Under the pieces are notes generated by a model, which saw only the letters and a list, made by a program, of their open reading frames with translations, was not told where the DNA came from and made no database searches. Of a stretch of DNA of 64,000 nucleotides, positions 51,496 to 60,830 are shown piece by piece. This DNA comes from Kluyvera intermedia (lineage in GTDB: Bacteria > Pseudomonadota > Gammaproteobacteria > Enterobacterales > Enterobacteriaceae). Location of the stretch: assembly GCF_034424175.1 (NCBI RefSeq), contig NZ_CP139986.1:806001-870000 (forward strand). Direction: 5' to 3'. Positions within the stretch are counted from its first letter, which is position 1, and each line of letters begins with the position of its first letter. The translations under genes were made by a program, and so were the position numbers.

Positions 51496-53472
51496 ATGTC
51501 TGACGACATTTCATTGGATTCGCTTTCGTCAGCAGGCGAACGCGGTGTACTACGTTCCATGCAGGAGGTTGCGATGAGCTCCCAGGAAGCCAGCAAAATG
51601 CTACGCACATACAACATTGCCTGGTGGGGCAATAACTACTACGACGTCAACGAACTTGGCCATATCAGCGTCTGTCCAGACCCCGATGTACCTGAAGCCA
51701 AAGTTGACTTAGCCGAGCTGGTTAAGGCCCGTGAAGCGCAGGGGCAACGTCTGCCAGCGCTGTTCTGCTTCCCGCAGATCCTGCAGCATCGTCTGCGCTC
51801 GATTAACGCGGCGTTTAAACGTGCGCGCGAATCCTATGGCTACAAAGGCGACTATTTCCTTGTTTACCCGATTAAGGTTAACCAGCATCGCCGCGTGATT
51901 GAATCACTGATCCATTCCGGCGAACCGCTGGGCCTGGAAGCGGGTTCAAAAGCGGAACTGATGGCGGTACTGGCGCACGCGGGCATGACCCGTAGCGTGA
52001 TCGTCTGTAACGGCTATAAAGACCGTGAATATATTCGTATGGCGCTGGTGGGCGAGAAGATGGGCCACAAGGTCTATCTGGTCATCGAGAAGATGTCTGA
52101 AATCGCCATCGTGCTGGAAGAAGCTGAACGTCTGAACGTGGTTCCACGCCTCGGTGTGCGTGCGCGTCTGGCTTCACAGGGTTCCGGTAAATGGCAGTCC
52201 TCCGGCGGTGAAAAATCCAAGTTCGGCCTGGCGGCAAACCAGGTGCTGCAACTGGTGGAAATTCTGCGTGAACGTGGCCGTCTGGACAGCATTCAACTGC
52301 TGCACTTCCACCTCGGTTCACAGATGGCGAACATTCGCGATATCGCCACCGGCGTGCGTGAATCAGCCCGTTTCTACGTTGAACTGCACAAGCTTGGTGT
52401 CAACATTCAGTGCTTCGACGTCGGCGGTGGCTTGGGCGTGGACTATGAAGGTACTCGCTCGCAGTCCGATTGCTCCGTGAACTATGGTTTGAACGAATAT
52501 GCTAACAACATTATCTGGGCGATTGGCGATGCCTGTGAAGAACACGATCTGCCGCACCCGACGGTAATCACTGAGTCTGGTCGTGCGGTTACGGCGCACC
52601 ATACGGTGCTGGTGTCTAACATCATTGGCGTTGAGCGTAGCGAACATACCGAGGCCACACCTCCGGCTGAAGATGCGCCGCGTGCGCTGCAAAGTATGTG
52701 GGAAACCTGGCAGGAGATGCACGAGCCGGGCACCCGACGCTCGCTGCGCGAATGGTTGCACGACAGTCAGATGGATCTGCATGACATTCACGTTGGATAT
52801 TCTTCTGGCACCTTTAGCCTGCATGAGCGCGCGTGGGCAGAGCAGCTGTATCTGAATATGTGTCACGAAGTGCAAAAGCAGCTCGACCCGAGCAATCGCG
52901 CGCACCGTCCGATTATTGATGAGTTGCAGGAGCGCATGGCGGATAAGATTTACGTCAACTTCTCCTTGTTCCAATCAATGCCGGATGCGTGGGGTATCGA
53001 TCAGTTGTTCCCGGTGATGCCGCTGGAAGGCCTGAATAAGGTACCAGAGCGTCGTGCGGTGCTGCTGGATATTACCTGTGACTCTGACGGTGCTATCGAC
53101 CATTACGTCGACGGTGACGGGATTGCCACGACCATGCCGATGCCGGAATACGACCCGGAGAACCCGCCGATGCTGGGCTTCTTTATGGTTGGCGCGTATC
53201 AAGAAATCCTGGGTAACATGCACAACCTGTTCGGCGATACCGAAGCGGTTGACGTGTTCGTCTTCCCTGACGGCAGTGTGGAAGTTGAGCTGTCTGATGA
53301 GGGCGATACCGTAGCGGATATGCTGCAATACGTTCAGCTGGATCCGAATACCCTGCTGACGCAGTTCCGTGATCAGGTTAAGAACACCGATCTGGATGAG
53401 GCGCTGCAACAGCAATTCCTGGAAGAGTTTGAGGCTGGGTTGTACGGCTATACTTATCTGGAAGACGAGTAA
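51496..53472 (+). CDS. speA: Biosynthetic arginine decarboxylase SpeA
   Basis: SpeA converts arginine to agmatine, the first step of the agmatine route to putrescine. The 658-residue PLP enzyme starts MSDDISLDSLSSAGERGVLR and has the PLP lysine in FLVYPIKVNQHRRVIE near 121-136, HFHLGSQMANIRDIATGV near 273, FDVGGGLGVDYEGT near 307 and the C-terminal active-site Cys in LLDITCDSDGAIDHY near 524-538. Start matches K-12 with GAGG upstream. speB follows after a repeat. Confidence 0.98.
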   Translation: MSDDISLDSLSSAGERGVLRSMQEVAMSSQEASKMLRTYNIAWWGNNYYDVNELGHISVCPDPDVPEAKVDLAELVKAREAQGQRLPALFCFPQILQHRLRSINAAFKRARESYGYKGDYFLVYPIKVNQHRRVIESLIHSGEPLGLEAGSKAELMAVLAHAGMTRSVIVCNGYKDREYIRMALVGEKMGHKVYLVIEKMSEIAIVLEEAERLNVVPRLGVRARLASQGSGKWQSSGGEKSKFGLAANQVLQLVEILRERGRLDSIQLLHFHLGSQMANIRDIATGVRESARFYVELHKLGVNIQCFDVGGGLGVDYEGTRSQSDCSVNYGLNEYANNIIWAIGDACEEHDLPHPTVITESGRAVTAHHTVLVSNIIGVERSEHTEATPPAEDAPRALQSMWETWQEMHEPGTRRSLREWLHDSQMDLHDIHVGYSSGTFSLHERAWAEQLYLNMCHEVQKQLDPSNRAHRPIIDELQERMADKIYVNFSLFQSMPDAWGIDQLFPVMPLEGLNKVPERRAVLLDITCDSDGAIDHYVDGDGIATTMPMPEYDPENPPMLGFFMVGAYQEILGNMHNLFGDTEAVDVFVFPDGSVEVELSDEGDTVADMLQYVQLDPNTLLTQFRDQVKNTDLDEALQQQFLEEFEAGLYGYTYLEDE

Positions 53473-53480
53473 GTTACGGG

Positions 53481-53602
53481 CCCCTCACCCTAACCCTCTC
53501 CCCAAAGGGGCGAGGGAACCGAGCGGTGCGGTCTGGTTTTCTCGCACTCCAAAGGTCGGATGGTTTTCTCTCTATCCCTCTGGGAGAGGGGCGGGGTGAG
53601 GG
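53481..53602. repeat. Paired-hairpin intergenic repeat, copy 2 (speA/speB)
   Basis: Same architecture as the copy at 28555-28729: CCCCTCACCCTAACCCTCTC with a CCCC AAA GGGG loop at the left, GGTGCGGTCTGGTTTTCTC in the middle and CCCTCTGGGAGAGGGG with GGGGTGAGGG at the right. It starts eight bases after the speA stop, so it sits in the 3' untranslated region and may stabilise speA mRNA or separate speA from speB. Confidence 0.85.
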
Positions 53603-53692
53603 CGCAAGCCGCACGATGGTCGACAGGCTTGAATCCGTACAAATTAACGGCGATAATCCGCCGCAAATATGCAGTTATCTAATCAATCCCTT

Positions 53693-53730
53693 CCTCGTCG
53701 GGCCTAACGACGCGGAGGGGATTTTTTTTA
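53693..53730 (+). terminator. Terminator-like hairpin before speB
   Basis: CCTCGTCG and CGACGCGGAGG can pair with a small bulge, followed by GGATTTTTTTT. It would end speA-derived transcripts 27 bases before speB, implying that speB has its own promoter or depends on read-through. Confidence 0.5.
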
Positions 53731-53755
53731 CCATGATTTTATAAGAGGTCAGCAC

Positions 53756-54676
53756 ATGAGCACCTTGGGTCATCAATACGACAACTCCCTGGTTTCCAAC
53801 GCGTTTGGTTTTCTTCGTCTGCCGATGAACTTCATGCCGTATGACAGCGATGCGGATTGGGTGATTACCGGCGTACCGTTTGATATGGCGACCTCTGGTC
53901 GTGCCGGTGGCCGTCACGGCCCGGCGGCGATTCGTCAGGTTTCCACTAACCTGGCCTGGGAGCACAACCGCTTCCCGTGGAACTTCGACATGCGCGAACG
54001 CCTGAACGTGGTGGACTGCGGCGATCTGGTTTACGCCTTCGGCGATGCCCGTGAAATGAGTGAAAAACTGCAGGCGCACGCGGAAAAACTGCTGGCAGCC
54101 GGTAAGCGTATGCTCTCTTTCGGTGGCGACCACTTCGTGACCCTGCCGCTGCTGCGCGCGCATGCAAAACACTTCGGTAAAATGGCGCTGGTTCACTTTG
54201 ATGCCCATACCGATACCTACGCCAACGGCTGTGAATTCGACCACGGCACCATGTTCTTCACCGCGCCAAATGAAGGTCTGATCGACCCGAATCACTCCGT
54301 ACAGATTGGTATCCGCACCGAGTTCGATAAAGACAACGGCTTCACCGTGCTGGATGCTGGTCAGGTTAACGATCGCAGCGTGGACGATATCATCGCTCAG
54401 GTTAAGCAGATCGTCGGCGATATGCCGGTTTACCTGACTTTCGATATCGATTGTCTGGACCCGGCATTTGCTCCAGGTACCGGTACGCCAGTGATTGGCG
54501 GTCTGACGTCTGACCGTGCGATTAAACTGGTACGTGGCCTGAAAGATCTGAACATCGTCGGTATGGACGTGGTAGAAGTGGCTCCAGCTTACGATCAGTC
54601 AGAGATCACCGCGCTGGCAGCGGCGACGTTGGCGCTGGAAATGCTCTATATCCAGGCGGCGAAGAAGGGCGAATAA
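53756..54676 (+). CDS. speB: Agmatinase SpeB
   Basis: SpeB hydrolyses agmatine to putrescine and urea, completing the route begun by SpeA. The 306-residue ureohydrolase has the manganese-binding motifs FGGDHFVTLP near 122, LVHFDAHTDTYA near 146-157 and LTFDIDCLDPAFAPGTGTP near 226-244. It starts MSTLGHQYDNSLVSNAFGFL, the K-12 start, with AGAGG upstream. Confidence 0.98.
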   Translation: MSTLGHQYDNSLVSNAFGFLRLPMNFMPYDSDADWVITGVPFDMATSGRAGGRHGPAAIRQVSTNLAWEHNRFPWNFDMRERLNVVDCGDLVYAFGDAREMSEKLQAHAEKLLAAGKRMLSFGGDHFVTLPLLRAHAKHFGKMALVHFDAHTDTYANGCEFDHGTMFFTAPNEGLIDPNHSVQIGIRTEFDKDNGFTVLDAGQVNDRSVDDIIAQVKQIVGDMPVYLTFDIDCLDPAFAPGTGTPVIGGLTSDRAIKLVRGLKDLNIVGMDVVEVAPAYDQSEITALAAATLALEMLYIQAAKKGE

Positions 54677-54777
54677 GCCTTTGCAGGGTTTTCCCGGCGT
54701 CGGCGTAAACGCCTCGGCCTGCCGACCAATCGGTAGCCCGGCCAAGCGCAGCGCCGCCGGGAAAACCCGCTCAATCA

Positions 54778-56046
54778 TTAAAACGCGTTAAACGGATACT
54801 CGACGTAAACGCGTACTTCATTCCCGCTGACGTTGTAGTCGCTGGCGTTGCTCGACACGCGCAGCACCGAGTAGCGAACTTTAAACTTCAGATCTTTCGC
54901 CACGCCGTCCTGAACCTGGTACTGCACCTGGTTAAACCACTCGTGCTCTTTACCGTTACTGGTTTCCGCTGTCTTAATATTGTCACCGCGAACGTAAGCG
55001 GTGGTCCAGCTTAGGCCCGGCAAGCCCAGACCGCCGAAGTCCAGCGCATAGGATGCCTGCCATGAACGTTCATCTTCGCCATTAAAATCAGACCAGTAGG
55101 AGTTGGCCAGCCAAATGGTATTGCCGCCATCGCCGACGCCACCCTGATTTTGGTAGCTGCCGTAATGATAGCCCGTGCTGCCGCTACTTTGCTGGTAAGC
55201 AATCTTGAAGGTATGAATATCCCAGATATAGCTGGTTGCCAGGCTCCAGATGCTGTTACTGCGTCCGGTGTCGAGTGAGTCAGCGTATTCGCTATCAAGG
55301 CGAGAGTTGTAGCCGTTGAAATCGAAGACCAGCTTCTGCTCTGCCGCCAGTGGCTGCGCGTAGTTGAGGCCGAGGTACTGCTTATTCAGCACGTCTTCCA
55401 CGTGAGAGGCATACAGCGCGCCGCTCAATTGGTCGTTGAACTGGTAGCTTGCGCCGCCGAAGGTGATGCTTTTCAGGCCGCTGTTGTGGCTGTCGTCGCT
55501 TTTACGCTGCTGGTCGGTAAGATAGCCGGCGTTGACATCCAGTCCGGTAATCTCTTTAGAGTTCAGCATGGCGCCGGTGTAGCTTTCGTACAGCAGACGT
55601 GACTCATCGGCGGTGATAATAGGCAGCGCCGGACGCTGGCTACCGTAGCTTAATACGGTGTTGGAGAAGCGCATTTTGGCCGTTGCGCCAAACTTTGCGA
55701 GATCGGATTTTGCACGACCGTCATTATCCTGGGCAAAGAAATCAATGCCGCCCGCACCGCTATTTCCACGGCCCCCATCAAGACGTACGGCATACTGTGC
55801 GATACCGTCGACACCAAAGCCAATCGGGCCTTGCGTAAAACCTGACTCGAAGGTGGCAATAAGACCCTGGCCCCACTCACTTTTATCGTGCAGACCGTCC
55901 CGGTAATCACGTTTGATATAAGCGTTACGTAAAAAGAGATCCAGATGACTGTCATCAACAAATCCCTGACTGTCAGATTGCTGGCTAGCAAAAGCGGGCG
56001 CAGAGGCAATAATACTTAAGGTGATTAAGGCTAATTTATTTTTCAC
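54778..56046 (-). CDS. OprD-family outer-membrane porin
   Basis: This is a 422-residue outer-membrane channel of the OprD type, which admits small cationic or organic solutes. The signal peptide is KNKLALITLSIIASAPAFA; the mature part begins with DSHLDLFLRNAYIKRDYRDG, the typical first strand, then SEWGQGLIATFESGFTQGPIG and FGGASYQFNDQLSGALYASH, and ends in the aromatic strand VRVYVEYPFNAF. GTG at 56046 is the likely start; only TTG is available farther upstream. K-12 has no porin here. Substrate unknown; location beside speB does not by itself suggest polyamines. Confidence 0.87.
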   Translation of the reverse strand: MKNKLALITLSIIASAPAFASQQSDSQGFVDDSHLDLFLRNAYIKRDYRDGLHDKSEWGQGLIATFESGFTQGPIGFGVDGIAQYAVRLDGGRGNSGAGGIDFFAQDNDGRAKSDLAKFGATAKMRFSNTVLSYGSQRPALPIITADESRLLYESYTGAMLNSKEITGLDVNAGYLTDQQRKSDDSHNSGLKSITFGGASYQFNDQLSGALYASHVEDVLNKQYLGLNYAQPLAAEQKLVFDFNGYNSRLDSEYADSLDTGRSNSIWSLATSYIWDIHTFKIAYQQSSGSTGYHYGSYQNQGGVGDGGNTIWLANSYWSDFNGEDERSWQASYALDFGGLGLPGLSWTTAYVRGDNIKTAETSNGKEHEWFNQVQYQVQDGVAKDLKFKVRYSVLRVSSNASDYNVSGNEVRVYVEYPFNAF

Positions 56047-56435
56047 GAAGGGAACTTCTCTATTTATAAAACGGTCGAATTGTGTTGTTACCAATTCGAT
56101 ATTCACCTGAATAAATGTCAAAAGCAATCATTCTATGAGCGGATGTTTCGTTGAGACGTAAGCTGAATGAGGTGTGGCGGTCGTCGGGGCTGCGCGGCTA
56201 TAGACTATTTGAATGTTCGGCAAGCCAGCGCCAGGAAAGATAAAAAATAGCTATTTATATTAATACCCAGGATAAATGATGGGGTGTTGCGATGACGGTA
56301 TATATATTTCTCTGAGTCCACTCAGGAATATATTTAACGGTTTGTGCGCTTAAATTATCAATTGATGCCGTTTAGCTTTTTTAATCTTTTTTTCTAATTA
56401 TGGCAAGGGGGGCAATATTGCCCCCCTTTAATGGA
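56047..56435. other. Porin-loiP intergenic region with 24-bp palindrome
   Basis: This 389-bp AT-rich gap holds the promoter of the leftward porin and the 3' end of loiP. A perfect 24-base palindrome centred on CAATATTG, AAGGGGGG...CCCCCCTT, lies at 56405-56428, seven bases past the loiP stop. It forms a GC-rich stem but has no clear T run in the direction of loiP transcription. No small gene is evident. Confidence 0.6.
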
Positions 56436-57194
56436 TTACTTAATTCCGTCGGCGCTAAGACGTTCGCGAATATGCTGGGCGCGTTCAAGCGATCCCGGGT
56501 GATCGTCAAACATTGAGCTTTGACGGCCATCTTCGAGTTTCGCCAGCTTCTCAAAACTGGTCGCCAGCCCGGTCGGGTTGATGCCTCGTTGGCGCAGCAG
56601 ATCGTAGGAATAGTCGTCTGCTTCTGCTTCCTGGCGCTGCGAGAACTGGGAGTTCACCAGCTTCTCACCCAAATCGCCCAACTGAGATTGCGACAGGTTA
56701 CCCACGATGCCGCCCGCTGACGCCGCCGCCGCGCGCAGGGCGTTGGTGCCAATGGCGACCTGCATCCCTTTTTTCACATGGCCCAGCGCAACGTGGCCCA
56801 TTTCGTGGCCGACAACCGCTTCGACTTCATTGTCATTCATCATGTCCATCAGGCCGCTGTAAACGCGGATGCAGCCGTTGGCCATGGCAAAGGCGTTCAC
56901 GTCCTTGGCGACGTAGACTTTGTAGTTCACCGGCTGACCATTGATGTTGTCGCCGAGCGCGCCGGCAATCTTATTCAACCGCTTGACGTAGTCGCTGCCT
57001 GCCGGGGCAATGGTAGCTTTACTGTCCATATCCTTACAGGCCTGATCGCTAAGGGCTTGCACCTGCTGATCGCTTAAGGAGAATGCCTGTAGAGCACCGG
57101 TGCCTGAGTTCATCAGGCCGTTTGAGTCCATATTCTGACAGCCGCTCAGCATTAAAGTCGCGCCGAAAGCCAATACCATCGCCCTTTTTTTCAT
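56436..57194 (-). CDS. loiP: Metalloprotease LoiP (YggG)
   Basis: LoiP is an M48-family zinc protease anchored as an outer-membrane lipoprotein, linked to low osmolarity. The 252-residue product begins MKKRAMVLAFGATLMLSGCQ with lipobox LSGC and has the catalytic VEAVVGHEMGHVALGHVKKG near 125-144 (HExxH) and a downstream EAEADDYSYDLL with the third zinc ligand. It is divergent from tktA. Confidence 0.96.
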   Translation of the reverse strand: MKKRAMVLAFGATLMLSGCQNMDSNGLMNSGTGALQAFSLSDQQVQALSDQACKDMDSKATIAPAGSDYVKRLNKIAGALGDNINGQPVNYKVYVAKDVNAFAMANGCIRVYSGLMDMMNDNEVEAVVGHEMGHVALGHVKKGMQVAIGTNALRAAAASAGGIVGNLSQSQLGDLGEKLVNSQFSQRQEAEADDYSYDLLRQRGINPTGLATSFEKLAKLEDGRQSSMFDDHPGSLERAQHIRERLSADGIK

Positions 57195-57461
57195 GAGATT
57201 GCTTCCAAAGTCGTTTATCTGAGAGTGCCCTGGAACCGTGTCGCCAGAGTTTGACTAAGTATAAAGAATATCGCGGGTTGCGGGCGAGCAGATTACATCT
57301 TGTTAACCTCTGTTCCAGAGATTTCTGAATACGCAAAAGGATGCTCCATGTACATGCTTTGTCGCATAGGTTACATTGTTGGCACTTTTTTCTGGCATAG
57401 CCCGTAACGTATGCGCCTTGTGACGTTAGGGTTGCCTTCAACAGTCCGAACTGGAGTCAAA

Positions 57462-59453
57462 ATGTCCTCACGTAAAGAGCTTGCTAATGCTATTCGTGCG
57501 CTGAGCATGGACGCAGTACAGAAAGCCAAATCCGGTCACCCGGGTGCCCCTATGGGTATGGCTGACATTGCCGAAGTCCTGTGGCGTGATTTTATGAACC
57601 ATAACCCACAAAATCCGTCCTGGGCTGACCGTGACCGCTTTGTTCTGTCTAACGGCCACGGCTCCATGCTGATCTATAGCCTGCTGCACCTCACCGGCTA
57701 CGACCTGCCAATGTCTGAACTGATGAACTTCCGTCAGCTGCATTCTAAAACCCCAGGTCACCCGGAAGTGGGTTATACCGCAGGTGTTGAAACCACCACG
57801 GGTCCACTGGGTCAGGGTATTGCCAACGCTGTGGGCATGGCGATTGCAGAAAAAACGCTGGCGGCGCAGTTTAACCGTCCAGGTCACGACATTGTTGACC
57901 ACTTCACCTACGCATTTATGGGTGATGGTTGCATGATGGAAGGCATTTCTCACGAAGTGTGCTCCCTGGCCGGTACCCTTAAACTGGGTAAACTGGTTGC
58001 GTTCTACGACGACAACGGCATCTCCATCGACGGCCACGTTGAAGGCTGGTTCACTGATGACACTGCGAAACGTTTTGAAGCCTACAACTGGCACGTTATC
58101 CGCGGTATCGACGGTCACGATGCAGACGCTATCAAACGTGCGGTAGAAGAAGCGCGTGCGGTTACCGACAAACCATCCCTGCTGATGTGCAAAACCGTGA
58201 TTGGTTTCGGTTCTCCAAACAAGCAAGGTACGCATGACTCCCACGGCGCACCGCTGGGTGAAGCCGAAGTAGCGCTGACCCGTGAAGCGCTGGGCTGGAA
58301 ATACGGTCCATTCGAAATCCCGGCTGACATTTACGCGCAGTGGGATGCTAAAGCTGCAGGCCAGGCGAAAGAAGCGAGCTGGAACGAGAAGTTTGCCGCT
58401 TACGCGAAAGCCTTCCCACAGGAAGCTGCTGAATTCACCCGTCGTATGAAAGGTGACATGCCAGCCGATTTCGACGCAAAAGCGAACGAAATCATTGCGA
58501 AACTGCAGGCAAACCCTGCGAAAATCGCGAGCCGTAAAGCCTCCCAGAATGCGATTGAAGCTTTCGGTCCTCTGCTGCCTGAATTCCTCGGCGGTTCAGC
58601 TGACCTTGCGCCATCTAACCTGACTATCTGGTCTGGTTCTAAAGCCATCAACGAAGACATCGCGGGTAACTATATCCATTACGGCGTGCGTGAATTCGGT
58701 ATGACCGCTATCGCTAACGGTATCTCGCTGCACGGTGGTTTCCTGCCGTACACCTCAACCTTCCTGATGTTCGTTGAATATGCCCGTAACGCGGTGCGTA
58801 TGGCAGCATTGATGAAGAAACGCCAGGTGATGGTCTACACCCACGACTCCATCGGTCTGGGCGAAGATGGCCCAACTCACCAGCCGGTAGAGCAGGTTGC
58901 TTCTCTGCGCGTGACGCCGAACATGAGCACATGGCGTCCATGTGACCAGGTTGAATCCGCTATCGCGTGGAAATATGGCGTTGAGCGTCAGGATGGCCCG
59001 ACCGCACTGATCCTCTCCCGTCAGAACCTGGCACAGCAAGACCGTACCGCAGAGCAGCTGGCAAACGTGGCGCGCGGTGGTTACGTGCTGAAAGATTGCG
59101 CAGGTCAGCCTGAGCTTATCTTCATCGCAACTGGTTCTGAAGTTGAGCTGGCGGTTGCCGCTTACGAAAAACTGACTGCTGAAGGCGTGAAAGCGCGCGT
59201 GGTTTCCATGCCGTCTACCGACGCATTCGACAAGCAGGATGCTGCTTACCGTGAGTCCGTACTGCCTAAAGCGGTTTCCGCTCGTGTGGCAGTGGAAGCG
59301 GGTATCGCTGACTACTGGTTCAAATACGTGGGCCTGAACGGCGCTATCGTTGGTATGACTACCTTTGGTGAGTCTGCACCGGCTGAGCTGCTGTTTGAAG
59401 AGTTCGGCTTCACCGTTGAGAACGTGGTCGCGAAAGCGAAAGCGCTGCTGTAG
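57462..59453 (+). CDS. tktA: Transketolase 1 TktA
   Basis: TktA moves two-carbon units between sugar phosphates in the pentose phosphate pathway with thiamine diphosphate. The 663-residue product starts MSSRKELANAIRALSMDAVQ and has HPGAPMGMADIAEVLW, GPLGQGIANAVGMAIAEK, the ThDP motif MGDGCMMEGISHEV near 153-166 and the active-site segment THDSIGLGEDGPTHQPVEQ near 460-478. Seventeen upstream in-frame codons were discarded. Confidence 0.98.
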   Translation: MSSRKELANAIRALSMDAVQKAKSGHPGAPMGMADIAEVLWRDFMNHNPQNPSWADRDRFVLSNGHGSMLIYSLLHLTGYDLPMSELMNFRQLHSKTPGHPEVGYTAGVETTTGPLGQGIANAVGMAIAEKTLAAQFNRPGHDIVDHFTYAFMGDGCMMEGISHEVCSLAGTLKLGKLVAFYDDNGISIDGHVEGWFTDDTAKRFEAYNWHVIRGIDGHDADAIKRAVEEARAVTDKPSLLMCKTVIGFGSPNKQGTHDSHGAPLGEAEVALTREALGWKYGPFEIPADIYAQWDAKAAGQAKEASWNEKFAAYAKAFPQEAAEFTRRMKGDMPADFDAKANEIIAKLQANPAKIASRKASQNAIEAFGPLLPEFLGGSADLAPSNLTIWSGSKAINEDIAGNYIHYGVREFGMTAIANGISLHGGFLPYTSTFLMFVEYARNAVRMAALMKKRQVMVYTHDSIGLGEDGPTHQPVEQVASLRVTPNMSTWRPCDQVESAIAWKYGVERQDGPTALILSRQNLAQQDRTAEQLANVARGGYVLKDCAGQPELIFIATGSEVELAVAAYEKLTAEGVKARVVSMPSTDAFDKQDAAYRESVLPKAVSARVAVEAGIADYWFKYVGLNGAIVGMTTFGESAPAELLFEEFGFTVENVVAKAKALL

Positions 59454-59470
59454 TTTTTATTACAGTGGAA

Positions 59471-59500
59471 AACGGGTCGCTTAGGCGGCCCGTTTTTTTT
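59471..59500 (+). terminator. tktA rho-independent terminator
   Basis: AACGGGTCGC TTAG GCGGCCCGTT with one G-T pair and a T8 run, 18 bases after the tktA stop and ending at the convergent ECF operon. Confidence 0.92.
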
Positions 59501-59502
59501 GC

Positions 59503-60159
59503 CTACGCCAGGGGGTTGAGTTGCCCCTTTTCGAGGCGCACCACGCGGGAAAAGTGGCGTTGGGTAAAGTCATTATCATGGCTGATGGCAACCACGCTGG
59601 TGTGACGCTTGCGACAAACTCCAAGCCAGTTTTCAAAGACGCCTAGCCAGTGAGCATCAAAATCCCGGCTCGGTTCATCGAGCATCACCATCGCGGGGGC
59701 CATGGCCTCAAGACTTGCAACTGCGACCATGCGGCGCTGTGCGGTATGCAGATCCAACGGGTGTGCATCGGCAACGTCCGTTAATTGGCATAATTGCAGC
59801 GCTGCTGCGGTTCGTTGCGCAATTTCTGCGGCGGGTAGCTTTTGCAGCCGCAGGCCAAAGGCCACTTCCTCTGCCACCTTGCTATGAAAAATCTGATTCT
59901 CAGCTTCCTGAAACAGTACGCCGATCATCGTTGCGCGTTGGCGGTTTTTCAGTTGCGCAATGGGCTTGTTGTCTAGCGTTATCGTACCGGAGGAGGGCGA
60001 TAAAAGCCCCGCCATCACTCTCAGCAGCGTGGATTTCCCCGCGCCGTTATCACCGGTGAGCGCAAGCCACTCTCCCGGATTGAGTTGCAGTGAAATCTTG
60101 TGCAGGCACGTATCAGACGCGCCCGGCCAGCGAAAGCTCACCTCATTTAAAATCAACAT
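59503..60159 (-). CDS. ECF transporter ATPase, second copy, atypical signature motif
   Basis: This is one of two ATPases of an energy-coupling-factor vitamin-type importer. The 218-residue product has Walker A LTGDNGAGKSTLLRVM near 33-48, a Q loop GVLFQEAENQIFHS and Walker B APAMVMLDEPSRDFDAHW near 160. The ABC signature LSGGQ is replaced by LHTAQRR, so this site may not hydrolyse ATP in the usual way; related ECF ATPases with similar substitutions exist as I recall. It overlaps the first ATPase by seven bases. Confidence 0.88.
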   Translation of the reverse strand: MLILNEVSFRWPGASDTCLHKISLQLNPGEWLALTGDNGAGKSTLLRVMAGLLSPSSGTITLDNKPIAQLKNRQRATMIGVLFQEAENQIFHSKVAEEVAFGLRLQKLPAAEIAQRTAAALQLCQLTDVADAHPLDLHTAQRRMVAVASLEAMAPAMVMLDEPSRDFDAHWLGVFENWLGVCRKRHTSVVAISHDNDFTQRHFSRVVRLEKGQLNPLA

Positions 60160-60830
60160 AACGACGTTAAACCTCCCTTATCCAACTGCCATGCTTGCTG
60201 GCAATATGCGCGAAAAGGCGAGTGATGGCGCTCGAACAAAATGACCAACGATCGCTGTGCTTGCGACCAGCGTTGCAAGCGGCTCAGGAGAAGGTCAGTG
60301 GCCTGCTCGGTGAGACGACTGAATGCTTCATCCAGTATTAAGATTTTGGGGTGCATGGCGAGCGCACTGGCAATCACCACGCGTTGAGTTTCGCCACCTG
60401 AAAGCGTGCCCGGATGGCGATGACGCAGCGGCTGGCACTCCGTTAGCGTAAGCGCGTTATCAATCCGTTGCAGAATCTCCTCCTCAGGCAGACAGAGGTT
60501 TTCCGGGCCAAATGCCACTTCTTCTTCCACGCTGAATGTGCAGCCAGAAAGTTGCAGGTAAGGCGATTGCTGCACCAGCTGAATAGTTTGCGACTGTTCA
60601 ACCAGCGATAGCTGGCCAATCGGAACACCCAATAGGTTACCGGTTCCAGCCACTTCACCGGGAAGGAAATCGGGATACCATCCCGCCATCAACTGCGCCA
60701 GCGTGCTCTTGCCGCTACCGTTATCACCAAAGATGGCCACCATCCCATGGGTTGCGCAGTGAAAGTCGATACTGGCAGAGGGTCGATTCGCGTGCGTCGG
60801 AAGGTAGCGAAACTGCTCTAACGTAACCAT
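60153..60830 (-). CDS. ECF transporter ATPase, first copy
   Basis: This is a 225-residue ABC ATPase with a complete set of motifs: Walker A IFGDNGSGKSTLAQLM near 32-47, Q loop LVQQSPYLQLSG, signature LSGGETQRVVIA near 138 and Walker B KILILDEAFSRLTE near 156. I placed the start at MVTLEQFRYLPTHANRP, which overlaps the EcfT stop by 13 bases; the 28 upstream codons run through EcfT coding sequence. With the second ATPase it forms an asymmetric pair. Confidence 0.9.
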   Translation of the reverse strand: MVTLEQFRYLPTHANRPSASIDFHCATHGMVAIFGDNGSGKSTLAQLMAGWYPDFLPGEVAGTGNLLGVPIGQLSLVEQSQTIQLVQQSPYLQLSGCTFSVEEEVAFGPENLCLPEEEILQRIDNALTLTECQPLRHRHPGTLSGGETQRVVIASALAMHPKILILDEAFSRLTEQATDLLLSRLQRWSQAQRSLVILFERHHSPFRAYCQQAWQLDKGGLTSLC

